DNA of 15,884 nucleotides from an uncultured Campylobacter sp. Its GTDB lineage: Bacteria > Campylobacterota > Campylobacteria > Campylobacterales > Campylobacteraceae. The notes under the pieces were generated by a model. The model was not told the origin of the DNA. It did not search any database and saw nothing but the letters and a program-made list of their open reading frames with translations. Positions 1 to 6,553 of this stretch are shown piece by piece. The DNA lies in NCBI RefSeq assembly GCF_938002845.1, contig NZ_CALKZP010000032.1, positions 1-15,884 of the forward strand, in the 5' to 3' direction. The translations under genes were made by a program, and so were the position numbers. The stretch's first letter is position 1, and every line of letters begins with the position of its first letter.

Positions 1-249
1 CTCCAATAATTCCTCTAAATTTTCGGCTCCGCAACTTCCTTTGAGTTCGTTTTCCGTGGCATTGATGAAAAACCAATCCTCGTCATCTCTATCGATATTT
101 ATTTTGATCGGCTTTTTCCCGCTCTCGCCATCGATTTCAATCCACCAACCGGGATTATCGACCGTTTCTAGCATAAGGCCATATTCATGCTCCCATTCTC
201 CGTCGCATTTGGAAGCGTACCAGTTTTGTATGAGTTTTAGATTACTCAT
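1..249 (-). CDS. Imm53-family immunity protein, C-terminus cut by window edge
   Basis: The 83 visible residues begin MSNLKLIQNWYASKCDGEWE and continue with HEYG and a DNPGWWIEID segment (residues 31-40). The spacing WY-x3-C-x2-EWEHEYG followed by DNPGW matches my recollection of the Imm53 immunity family of bacterial polymorphic-toxin systems, small cytoplasmic proteins that bind and neutralise a cognate toxin domain. The start is well supported: an AAAGGAGG ribosome binding site lies about 6 bases before the ATG at 249. No stop is reached before base 1, so the C-terminus is missing from the window. It follows the 117-residue gene on the same strand after an 82-base gap. No toxin gene is visible; it may lie beyond the left edge, or this may be an orphan immunity gene. 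The family call rests on motif memory only. Confidence 0.72.
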   Translation of the reverse strand, partial: MSNLKLIQNWYASKCDGEWEHEYGLMLETVDNPGWWIEIDGESGKKPIKINIDRDDEDWFFINATENELKGSCGAENLEELLE

Positions 250-262
250 TGTTTCCTCCTTT
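250..262 (-). promoter_or_regulatory. Strong ribosome binding site for the Imm53-like gene
   Basis: On the minus strand AAAGGAGG followed by AAACA precedes the ATG at 249. It is a near-perfect Shine-Dalgarno and settles the start of the truncated immunity gene, which has no room for a long upstream extension. Confidence 0.7.
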
Positions 263-331
263 AATTTTAAAATTCTCGATTTGTTAGGCTTTGATATTGC
301 AATTGAAGCAGGGCTTCTTTGCTATTTAAAT

Positions 332-685
332 TTAATCGCTTATTAAAAATTTCTTTTCCACGCCGTCTTTATTTACGGTGATTATCTTCGAGTTTGGAAT
401 ATTTAAAAATTTTATAGCTTTTTCGTCCAGCTCTGACAATGGCTCTTCGTGATTATATTTGGTTTTAAAGTAATATAAGAAAAGATCGGCCATTCGATTT
501 TCATCCATAAGTTGCATTATGCACCTATCGTTTGAATCGCCGCTACCATATCGGTTTATCATCATAAACGGCTCGCAGCTCTTATGAAACGGGAAGCGGC
601 CGAAATTAAAAAGATTGCCGACGAGCTCAAATACAAGGACAAAAAACAGAAATAAAATGAATAGTTTAATTCCTCTACGTTTCAT
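332..685 (-). CDS. Membrane-anchored protein of unknown function (117 aa)
   Basis: I do not recognise this protein. It starts MKRRGIKLF, with basic residues before one hydrophobic segment (about residues 6-24), so it is probably a single-pass inner-membrane protein or carries an uncleaved signal anchor, with the remaining ~90 residues outside the cytoplasm. That part holds two cysteines (C37, C55) that could form a disulfide and is fairly polar and charged. The start is supported by an AGGAAA site about 9 bases upstream of the ATG. It lies directly upstream of the Imm53-like gene on the same strand and may be co-transcribed with it, which suggests, without proving, a second immunity or accessory function. 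The base composition of this gene and the next looks more AT-rich than the chromosome to the right, as often seen in acquired toxin/immunity genes. Confidence 0.6.
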   Translation of the reverse strand: MKRRGIKLFILFLFFVLVFELVGNLFNFGRFPFHKSCEPFMMINRYGSGDSNDRCIMQLMDENRMADLFLYYFKTKYNHEEPLSELDEKAIKFLNIPNSKIITVNKDGVEKKFLISD

Positions 686-750
686 TACGGCGTTTCCTAA
701 ATTTTGAAATCAAAAATTCGTTTGTGTTTTAAATGCCAGACGATATTTGC

Positions 751-790
751 GCTCAAGTCGCGGGTGTGCTCAAGTCGCGGGTGTGCTCAA
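751..790. repeat. 17-bp tandem repeat, two full copies plus a partial third
   Basis: GCTCAAGTCGCGGGTGT occurs at 751-767 and again at 768-784, and the first six bases start a third unit at 785. It sits in the 131-base spacer between the 3' end of the radical SAM gene and the start of the 117-residue gene. It is probably replication slippage; no regulatory role can be read from it. Confidence 0.85.
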
Positions 791-816
791 GCGCTAGTAG
801 CGGTCTGGCGCAAAAT

Positions 817-2169
817 TTACGACGCTATCTCGCTTTTTGCCGCGCCGGTTGCGGCAGACTCGCTTTCGTCCATGATGATGAGCTGTTTTGCACGCTTGAT
901 CTTGGCATCGTCGCGAAACGCTGCGCGCACCTTGTCCATACCGGTGTAAAATTCCTTCATCAAAACAAGGCACAAATACGCGCCGAATTCCGTCGTGCGG
1001 ATGATCTCGCCCTCGATTCGTACGGCTCCTGCAAGCCTCAGCAGGCTAAGCTCTCTGCCCAGTTCGCGGCGCAAATTTAGACCGTTTGCGGCGTTAAATT
1101 TAGCGATATCGATCTCGCCGTTAAAAAGCTCGGTCAAAAAGAGGTATTTTGCGTGCTCGGATCTGCTAAAATCGCAAGTGGCGATGACGGTACTTTCGTT
1201 TTTGCGCACTCTGCTTGCGTAGTCTTCGAGATTAAACGCATTTACGAGCAGTCTGCCGCCCAAAAAGCTAAACGCGCCGCTTCCGATGCCTACGTATTCG
1301 TGGTTTGTGCCTACATATTCGTCGCTCATATTTGATTTTTCGCGAGCGAAAGCCCATGCGTTGCTGCGGTGCCAGCTAGAAAATTCCTTGCAGATGATAG
1401 AGTAAAACTCCTCTTCGCGGTCTATGTTGCTAACGCCGAGACTTCGCGCTATTTGATCGCGCATCAAAGGCGATTTCATTAGCGGATACAGCGTGATCTG
1501 CTCCGGTTTTACCGCCTTTGCCGCTTCAATGTCGCGAAGTAAAATTTCGCGCGTTTGAAATGGAAAGTTAAAGATCAGATCCAGGCTTAAAATCGGTAAA
1601 ATTCCGACCGCTCGAGATAGCTTTTCTTGCAAAATTTCGCCTGAGCCGAATTTGTCGTAGCGCGAAGCTTTGCGTAAAATATCATCATCAAAGCTCTGAA
1701 CCCCCACGCTTAAGCGGTCTATGAGCCCGCGAAATCGCAGTAAGCTCTCAGGCTCGATGTGGTTGGGATCGCTTTCGCACGAGACCTCTTTGATGCTAAA
1801 AAGCGACTTGGCAAGCTCCAGCGTGCGCGCTAACTCATCCTCGTCGATTAGCGTCGTGCCGCCGCCTACGTAAAGCGTCTCAAAGTCGTAGCCTGCGTCC
1901 TTCGTGCGCTGCATCTCGGTGCGTAGCGCGCAGAAATACGCCTTGCACGTACCGCGCTCGTAGGCGTATTTATGAAAGGAGCAGTACGGGCAAAACGTGT
2001 GGCAAAAGGGCACATGCATGTAGAGCATATATTTTTTATCGGGGTTTGGAATTTTAGCGATGTTCTCTTGCGTGATGTCGATCCTGAGGGAGTTGTAGAG
2101 GGATTTTTGCATGGTGTCGGCGGCATATTTTTTGGCGAAGCTATGCACCATTTGACTGATAAAATTCAT
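817..2169 (-). CDS. HemN/HemW-like radical SAM protein (coproporphyrinogen III oxidase-like)
   Basis: A radical SAM enzyme of 450 residues expected to bind a [4Fe-4S] cluster through C56, C60 and C63 (CHTFCPYC, the CX3CX2C motif). Other family marks are GGGTT at 102-106 (SAM binding) and RLSVGVQSF at 152-160, both in the HemN/HemW arrangement, followed by a C-terminal HemN-like half. It lacks the extra cysteine of true oxygen-independent coproporphyrinogen oxidases (CX2CXC), so it groups better with HemW/HutW/ChuW-like proteins: haem chaperones or anaerobic haem-degrading radical SAM enzymes. Campylobacters usually encode a second such protein besides HemN, and the N-terminus here resembles that one. 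The acidic, Ala/Ser-rich tail after about residue 430 looks disordered. The Shine-Dalgarno is weak (AAGG about 10 bases before the ATG). The exact reaction is not established from sequence. Confidence 0.85.
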   Translation of the reverse strand: MNFISQMVHSFAKKYAADTMQKSLYNSLRIDITQENIAKIPNPDKKYMLYMHVPFCHTFCPYCSFHKYAYERGTCKAYFCALRTEMQRTKDAGYDFETLYVGGGTTLIDEDELARTLELAKSLFSIKEVSCESDPNHIEPESLLRFRGLIDRLSVGVQSFDDDILRKASRYDKFGSGEILQEKLSRAVGILPILSLDLIFNFPFQTREILLRDIEAAKAVKPEQITLYPLMKSPLMRDQIARSLGVSNIDREEEFYSIICKEFSSWHRSNAWAFAREKSNMSDEYVGTNHEYVGIGSGAFSFLGGRLLVNAFNLEDYASRVRKNESTVIATCDFSRSEHAKYLFLTELFNGEIDIAKFNAANGLNLRRELGRELSLLRLAGAVRIEGEIIRTTEFGAYLCLVLMKEFYTGMDKVRAAFRDDAKIKRAKQLIIMDESESAATGAAKSEIAS

Positions 2170-2226
2170 AAAACTTTAACCTTTTTTAAACTTAAAAACT
2201 AATTTTTGAAGTTTATCGAAAACTAA

Positions 2227-2232
2227 CTTATA
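2227..2232 (-). promoter_or_regulatory. Possible -10 element for the radical SAM gene
   Basis: On the minus strand TATAAG lies in a very AT-rich 69-base spacer, about 57 bases upstream of the radical SAM start. No convincing -35 is seen, which is common in Campylobacter promoters. It is a weak call, because readthrough from azlD is also possible. Confidence 0.25.
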
Positions 2233-2238
2233 AATTTA

Positions 2239-2586
2239 TCAATAATTTAATAAAAAGCGTAGCGCCGCCATATATATTAGCGTAGGAAGAGCTATCGTAA
2301 CGAGCGAATTGCGAAATTTAGCATGCACGACAAACGCTATAATCAGGCAAGATAGCAGCGTCGCCGTTTGCAGCGCGTCCGCGCTAAAAGCTCGCTCGCC
2401 TGAGAAGCTAGGCAGCATCGTTTTAAGCGCGTAGATCGTCAAAACGACCATTATCAAAAGGCCCGAGTTTTTCTGCAGATACGATAAGCTTGGACTCGCG
2501 GTCTTTTTCTTAAAAAGCAGCAGTGGCAAAAATCGCGTCAAAATCGTAGCGAGCGAGGCTAGAAAGATATAGGGCAAAATTTCCAC
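2239..2586 (-). CDS. azlD: AzlD-family branched-chain amino acid export subunit
   Basis: A 115-residue, very hydrophobic protein with the typical AzlD layout: an N-terminal helix ending in the TRFLPLLLF segment (residues 17-25), then two or three further membrane segments (about 43-60, 73-90, 95-112). AzlD is the small partner of AzlC in an inner-membrane exporter of branched-chain amino acids and analogues. The start codon is GTG at 2586; it shares one base with the TAG stop of azlC (TAGTG), and AAGGAG lies about 7 bases upstream inside azlC, so translation is almost certainly coupled. The length is normal for the family. The adjacent azlC and the shared operon make the assignment secure, although the transported substrate in this organism is not shown. 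Confidence 0.9.
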   Translation of the reverse strand: MEILPYIFLASLATILTRFLPLLLFKKKTASPSLSYLQKNSGLLIMVVLTIYALKTMLPSFSGERAFSADALQTATLLSCLIIAFVVHAKFRNSLVTIALPTLIYMAALRFLLNY

Positions 2587-3344
2587 TACCTACTCCTTTT
2601 TAAGAATTTTCGCAATCTGCGTCTCGCGCGCGAAGGTCGCTCGAAGTATTTACGAAAGAGCAGCAATACCGCAGTGCCTAAAATCAGAGTACCGAATAAA
2701 AAGTATTTTGTAGGAAAGATAAAAAGCCCCGCAAATGCGCAGGCAAATCCTAGCAATAGCACTTTGTATTGCGGATTTGCTTTAAAAACCTCATAGGTTA
2801 GCATCGCAAAAAGCGCCGTCAGACTAAACTCGACTCCGCTAAAATCAAGCTTCAAGCTTGCTCCCAAAACAGCTCCTGCAACGACGCCCGCAACCCAGTA
2901 GGATTGATTTAAAACCGCGGTCAGATTATAGAGCAGATCAAGCTCTTTTAGTCTTTGCGGCGTTACGGGTCGCTCGCCGCTAAGCTCCTCGGGGCGCAAA
3001 AAAGCGCGCGCTTTTAGCAGCGCAAAGGTTTCGTCGGTAAGGGCATACACGGCGTAAATTTTATGACGTACGAAGCGCAGCTCGTCCAGTAGCGACATCG
3101 TATAGAAAAAATGGCGAAAATTTAGCAAAAACGCCACGACGAAGGTATCTACGAGCGAGGCGTGGGTTGCGATGAAGGCGATCAGCACGAACTCCACGCT
3201 GCCTGCGTAGATTAGCAGTGAGGTTAGCGCCAGCGCCCATACGGGCAGGTCTTGGCTGATGCCGTAGATACCAAACGCCAGCCCCAGCGGCACGTAGCCC
3301 ATCATCACGGCGAGGGTGGATCTGAAAATTTCAAATTTACTCAT
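2586..3344 (-). CDS. azlC: AzlC-family branched-chain amino acid export permease
   Basis: A 252-residue polytopic membrane protein with AzlC signatures: GYVPLGLAFG at 16-25, YAGSVEF at 46-52 and LLNFRH at 73-78, in the expected order and spacing. AzlC forms the main channel of the AzlCD exporter in the inner membrane, known from azaleucine resistance in Bacillus and, as YgaZH, from valine export in E. coli. The C-terminus after the last helix is unusually basic (RRRLRKFLKRSR-like) and should face the cytoplasm. The ATG at 3344 has an AGGAAAG site 3-9 bases upstream. It is the first gene of a two-gene unit with azlD. A TAAAAT sequence on the minus strand about 25 bases upstream of the ATG (3369-3374) could be its -10 element, but that is only a weak prediction. 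Confidence 0.93.
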   Translation of the reverse strand: MSKFEIFRSTLAVMMGYVPLGLAFGIYGISQDLPVWALALTSLLIYAGSVEFVLIAFIATHASLVDTFVVAFLLNFRHFFYTMSLLDELRFVRHKIYAVYALTDETFALLKARAFLRPEELSGERPVTPQRLKELDLLYNLTAVLNQSYWVAGVVAGAVLGASLKLDFSGVEFSLTALFAMLTYEVFKANPQYKVLLLGFACAFAGLFIFPTKYFLFGTLILGTAVLLLFRKYFERPSRARRRLRKFLKRSR

Positions 3345-3563
3345 AGCTTTCCTAAATTTAAAAGCGCGATTTTAGCTAAAATTTTATTAAATTTTACAGG
3401 GCGGCAGGCGGGATCTGCGCCGTTGCGAGCGGGTTTTGCGCGGTTATGCGTCGCAAGAAGAGCTATAAAATTTACTCGGTTTGGCGCCGTAAATTTTAAA
3501 ATTTAGCCTGCGTAGAATTTTGCGAAATTTTAAAATTTAAGGGAGCGGATCTTTAAATTTAGC
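3345..3563. other. Spacer between azlC and pit with paired AT palindromes
   Basis: This 219-base spacer holds no credible gene. The 14-base palindrome AAATTTTAAAATTT occurs twice, at 3491-3504 and 3525-3538. AAATTTAA at 3533-3540 can also pair with TTAAATTT at 3553-3560 across a 12-base loop just past the pit stop codon. An AT-only stem is weak, so this is at best a poor transcription end for pit. The middle part is GC-rich and contains the probable azlC promoter region near 3369. Confidence 0.5.
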
Positions 3564-5126
3564 CTAAAATACGTGGCGCAAAAGCACGAATGCAAACGCC
3601 GAAAGTAGCGCCGAGACGGGCAGGGTGATGATCCACGCTAGCCCGATCGGCTTCATCAGCGACCAGTTCGTGCTGTGATTTACCAAGCCGATGCCTAAAA
3701 TCGCGCCGATTAGCACGTGGGTCGAGGAGATCGGAAGCCCCAGTACCGATGCCGCCATGACGACGACGGCGCTTGCGAGCTCGGCGCTAAAGCCCGAGGC
3801 GGGGTGGATTTTTGTAAGATTTGTGCCTACGGTGGCGATCACCTCTTTGCCGATGAACCAAAGCCCCGCTATGAGGGCTACTGCGAACATTATCATAATC
3901 TGCTGCGGCACGGGAGTGGAAGGATTGATACTATTCGTAGCCATCGTATCGATGATGGCGGCGAACGGACCCACGGCGTTTGCGATGTCGTTGCTGCCGT
4001 GAGAAAATGCAAATCCGCTAGCGGTGAGTACCTGTAGCCAGCTAAACATCAAAAACGCGGATTTGTTTAAATTTGAGCGGCGCAGGGTTTTAGCGAAAAT
4101 AAACATCAAAAGCCAAGTAATTAGCGTCGACATACCGATGATGAGGTAGTTGTAAAAATTCGTAAGTCCGAAATTTAGATTATGCAGCCCCTTAAATATC
4201 AGCATCGCCGAGATTACGAAAGCTCCGATACCCGCTACGGCGGGGATCCCGTACTCTAGGGCCTTGTGGGATTTGAGCTTCTCTTTTTTCGCATCAAGCT
4301 CGATCACTTTTTTATAATACTCGCTATCAAGCTCGCTTGGGTCGAAATCTGGATCGCGCATCGCGTAGATATCGTGATTTAGCGCCTCTGCGTAGGCGAT
4401 CTTTTGAATGTCGTCCAGAGTCTCGAAGGTCTTTTTATGCAGCTTGCGGAGGGATTTTTTTTCGCGCTTTATGCGGTCGATCTTTATTTGAGCGTAGCGG
4501 TTGTAATCCAAAATGTAATGTTTGATGAGCCAGAAAATTCCAAAGGAGATCACTCCGCCCAAAATCGGCGAGAGTACCCAAGAGATCGCTATTTTGCCGA
4601 TCTTATCCCACTGCACGAGCCACAACGCGGAAGCCTCTGCGGTATTAAGCAGGGCGCCTAGCGTAAGCCCCGAGCCCACGATACCGCCGATGATCGCATG
4701 CGTAGTAGATACGGGCAAACCCTTTCTGCTGGCAAAAAGCAGCCATGCGCCCGCCGCAAAAAGTGCGCTCATCATTACGTAGATAAAATCTCTCGGATGT
4801 ACGTCCATTTTGCTAAGATCGATTATACCGCTGCGAATCGTCGAGGTTACTTCGCCGCCTGCGATTACTGCGCCGCTTGCTTCAAATACCGCCGCGATAC
4901 AAAGGGCTTGCGCGATGCTAAGAGTGCCGCTTCCGACGCTGGTGCCGAAGGAATTCGCCACGTCGTTTCCGCCGATATTAAAGGCCATAAAGATGCCCAA
5001 AAATACCGAAACTAAAAATAGCATTTTATCGCCGCTTCCTATAAAACCGAATCCCCAGATAAGAAAATAGATTGTTACGCCGCAGAATATGCCGTAGAAA
5101 ATGAGACTTATCTTGCTAGATTTCAT
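3564..5126 (-). CDS. pit: PiT-family low-affinity inorganic phosphate permease
   Basis: A 520-residue inner-membrane transporter with the two inverted PiT repeats. The first carries GGNDVANSFGTSVGSG at 52-67 and PVSTTHAIIGGIVG at 138-151; the second carries SHGSNDIANAVGP at 375-387 and PISSTHVLIGAILG at 465-478. These duplicated GxNDxANxxG and P-S-TTH signatures define the PF01384 family, which brings in phosphate (often as a metal-phosphate complex) using an ion gradient. A hydrophilic, charged cytoplasmic loop at about 208-292 separates the halves, as usual in the bacterial long form. The start ATG has AGGGAG 5-10 bases upstream. The gene is transcribed alone, divergently from the prophage. 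The symbol is a family label; I cannot tell pitA from pitB-type subgroups. Confidence 0.93.
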   Translation of the reverse strand: MKSSKISLIFYGIFCGVTIYFLIWGFGFIGSGDKMLFLVSVFLGIFMAFNIGGNDVANSFGTSVGSGTLSIAQALCIAAVFEASGAVIAGGEVTSTIRSGIIDLSKMDVHPRDFIYVMMSALFAAGAWLLFASRKGLPVSTTHAIIGGIVGSGLTLGALLNTAEASALWLVQWDKIGKIAISWVLSPILGGVISFGIFWLIKHYILDYNRYAQIKIDRIKREKKSLRKLHKKTFETLDDIQKIAYAEALNHDIYAMRDPDFDPSELDSEYYKKVIELDAKKEKLKSHKALEYGIPAVAGIGAFVISAMLIFKGLHNLNFGLTNFYNYLIIGMSTLITWLLMFIFAKTLRRSNLNKSAFLMFSWLQVLTASGFAFSHGSNDIANAVGPFAAIIDTMATNSINPSTPVPQQIMIMFAVALIAGLWFIGKEVIATVGTNLTKIHPASGFSAELASAVVVMAASVLGLPISSTHVLIGAILGIGLVNHSTNWSLMKPIGLAWIITLPVSALLSAFAFVLLRHVF

Positions 5127-5149
5127 AGCTCTCCCTTAAAATCCGCGAA

Positions 5150-5158
5150 ATTTTACCA
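5150..5158 (-). promoter_or_regulatory. Probable extended -10 promoter element of pit
   Basis: On the minus strand the sequence reads TGGTAAAAT, an extended -10 (TGn plus TAAAAT) about 24 bases upstream of the pit ATG, which would give a short leader of roughly 15-20 bases. There is no good -35, as expected for Campylobacter sigma-70 promoters. Confidence 0.4.
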
Positions 5159-5171
5159 CACGCGCCTTAAT

Positions 5172-5188
5172 CCCCACTAAATTTGGGG
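5172..5188. repeat. Short hairpin CCCCA / TGGGG
   Basis: The arms 5172-5176 and 5184-5188 are perfectly complementary around a 7-base loop (CTAAATT). It overlaps where a pit -35 would sit. There is no following T-run on either strand, so it is not a standard terminator. Confidence 0.45.
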
Positions 5189-5277
5189 CGGAGGAAGCGA
5201 GGGAATGCTTAAGCGTGCAAATATCGTGATTTAGCTGTCGGGGAGCGTTTTTACTCATCTCAAACTTACCCCCGAAG

Positions 5278-5304
5278 TGCACTTATTTTTATCACATAAG
5301 TGCA
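5278..5304. promoter_or_regulatory. Perfect inverted repeat, candidate operator before the prophage late operon
   Basis: TGCACTTAT (5278-5286) and ATAAGTGCA (5296-5304) are exact reverse complements around a 9-base spacer. The 18-bp centre-to-centre spacing, close to two helical turns, suits a dimeric DNA-binding protein, and the site ends 35 bases before the first phage ATG. It is most simply read as an operator for a phage repressor or late activator; a transcript hairpin is the alternative. No regulator gene lies in the window. Confidence 0.5.
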
Positions 5305-5310
5305 AAAAAA

Positions 5311-5330
5311 TGACACAAATTTGACACAAA
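5311..5330 (+). repeat. Direct repeats TGACACAAA, 11 bp apart
   Basis: TGACACAAA occurs at 5311-5319 and 5322-5330, with a degraded third unit (GGCACAATA) at 5332-5340 that runs into the start codon. The 11-base period places the copies on the same DNA face, as in activator or iteron-like sites. The second copy contains TTGACA (5321-5326), but no -10 follows at the right distance before the gene. Confidence 0.5.
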
Positions 5331-5339
5331 AGGCACAAT

Positions 5340-5573
5340 ATGAAAGTAGAAAAAATGAGAGCCTTTATCTGCGGGCAGTGGGTAGATGTAGATGCCGTGG
5401 ACTACTTAAACGGCGAAGTGGAATATAACTCACGAAAGCAGGGAGGGGTATGGGTTTGCGATACGGCAAGCTTCGATGACGTTGGAGCTATGGAGGCGCG
5501 AAGCGAGATAAGCGAAGCGGATATTTTTAAGCGAGCGGATGAAGCCCGCATAAAAACAAGGGGTAGGAATTAG
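5340..5573 (+). CDS. Small phage protein of unknown function (77 aa), first gene of the late operon
   Basis: I do not recognise this protein. It begins MKVEKMRAFICGQWVDVDAV. The first ~50 residues are predicted beta-rich with aromatic residues, and the last ~25 are charged and helical (from about residue 52), rich in Glu, Lys and Arg. It contains two cysteines (C11 and C40). The start is supported by AAAAGG 6 bases before the ATG. It sits directly behind the operator-like repeats and 68 bases before the capsid gene, where phages often have small scaffold, decoration or regulatory genes, but it is too short for a normal scaffold or protease. It may be a regulator of the late genes or a remnant of the morphogenesis genes missing on this side. 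No function is assigned. Confidence 0.65.
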   Translation: MKVEKMRAFICGQWVDVDAVDYLNGEVEYNSRKQGGVWVCDTASFDDVGAMEARSEISEADIFKRADEARIKTRGRN

Positions 5574-5594
5574 CATTTGCCCCTTTAAAAATCC

Positions 5595-5635
5595 CCCGTT
5601 TTTCGTAAAAATTGAGAAAAATTTAAAACGGGAGA
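5595..5635 (+). promoter_or_regulatory. Hairpin that would occlude the capsid gene ribosome binding site
   Basis: CCCGTTTT (5595-5602) is the exact complement of AAAACGGG (5625-5632) around 22 bases. The right arm includes the first bases of the GGGAGA Shine-Dalgarno (5630-5635) of the capsid gene, whose ATG is at 5642. There is no U-run after it, so translational control fits better than termination. This is inference from sequence only. Confidence 0.45.
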
Positions 5636-5641
5636 TTTTAA

Positions 5642-6553
5642 ATGCTTACCTCTTATCAAAACACAGTCGCGGATAAACCCTCCGTCAGATCGCTTCTTAC
5701 GATGGGCGGTATCGCAACCGCGCCTATCGTTTCGATGTTAAAAAGCGAAGGCATAAGCAACACGCTTCATAGTTGGTATACCGATGAATATGCCAAAGCT
5801 AAAGATAACGCCAACCCTGAAGTATCAGGTATCGCGGGGTTAGGCACAGATACCAAAAAGAAGCTAACTAACGCAACTCAAATCCTAAAAAACGAAGTTT
5901 CGATGAGCTGGCGAAAGAGATCTATCGAGCAATATACAGGAGATGAGTGGGCTAGACAACTTGAAAAAGTCGGCAAAGAGCATATGAAAGACATTGAGTA
6001 TGCCTTGCTAGGACTTAATCACACTACTGTATTTGATGATTATGTTTATGCGGCAAACGATACCGATAGCTCGAAAATGGCTGGATTTTTTAACTTTATC
6101 CCTACTGCAAATCGTAACTCTGCGGGAGGAGCATTTACGCTTGAGCTTCTAAATGCTACGATTGAGCCGGTGTGGGCTAATAGTGGCGTGACCGATCATA
6201 AATTTAAAGTCTTTATGTCTAGTGCTCTAAAGCGCAAGGTAAACGACTGGGTAGCGGCTAATAGTGCGCTTCGCGTAGCCGTAACTGATCGCACGTTAAA
6301 TCTGCCTATCGATCGCATTATGACCGATTTTGGTGAGGTAGATATTATTATTCACCCGCTATTTTCAGACGCCAAACTTAAAGATAAAATCCTAGTAGGC
6401 GATTTTAGCGATTGCGCGCTTAGATATCTGGACGATACTCAAGTTAAAGACTTCCCGACATCTAAAACCGCCGATGCCAAACTCTACTATACGGACTGCA
6501 CGCTCGAAGTAGCCGATCCGTTTTCTCTTGCGTGCGCCGAAAAGCTGCAATAG
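5642..6553 (+). CDS. Major capsid protein, SU10-like (DUF5309 type)
   Basis: This 303-residue protein should form the phage head shell with an HK97-type fold. It follows the DUF5309/SU10 capsid pattern as I know it: an N-terminal segment with a conserved H-x-W-x-T-D (LHSWYTDEYA, about residues 41-50); a TQILKNEVSMSW motif where family members have 'QI..K...VSGT'; a helical E-x-A-x-Q-x2-K and D-x-E-x-ALL stretch (WARQLEKVGKEHMKDIEYAL, roughly 101-120); a TDFGEVDIIIHP segment for the beta-strand core; and a C-terminal strand with ADPFSLACAEKL. No cleaved prodomain or protease is obvious. The ATG has GGGAGA at good distance. The downstream connector-like gene agrees with a head module. Assignment is by pattern memory, without an alignment, but several motifs coincide in order. 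Confidence 0.8.
   Translation: MLTSYQNTVADKPSVRSLLTMGGIATAPIVSMLKSEGISNTLHSWYTDEYAKAKDNANPEVSGIAGLGTDTKKKLTNATQILKNEVSMSWRKRSIEQYTGDEWARQLEKVGKEHMKDIEYALLGLNHTTVFDDYVYAANDTDSSKMAGFFNFIPTANRNSAGGAFTLELLNATIEPVWANSGVTDHKFKVFMSSALKRKVNDWVAANSALRVAVTDRTLNLPIDRIMTDFGEVDIIIHPLFSDAKLKDKILVGDFSDCALRYLDDTQVKDFPTSKTADAKLYYTDCTLEVADPFSLACAEKLQ

Noticed and set aside
41..346. Open frame of 101 codons on the plus strand
   Set aside because: It lies over the Imm53-like gene, which has a strong ribosome binding site and family motifs on the other strand; the plus-strand translation is low-complexity Ser-rich.
704..1335. Several plus-strand open frames across the 3' end of the radical SAM gene
   Set aside because: They are opposite a well-supported radical SAM gene and have no family features; the tandem repeat merely keeps frames open.
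817..2169. Naming the gene hemN
   Set aside because: The CX3CX2C motif lacks the extra cysteine of true HemN, so the specific symbol would overstate the evidence.
5172..5188. Rho-independent terminator
   Set aside because: The stem is only five pairs and no T-run follows on either strand.
5278..5330. CRISPR array
   Set aside because: The repeats are too short, only two copies are present and spacing is 11 bp; this is a regulatory-type arrangement.
5127..5339. tRNA gene or tRNA-derived attachment site at the prophage edge
   Set aside because: No cloverleaf arms, T-loop consensus or CCA end could be found in the spacer on either strand.
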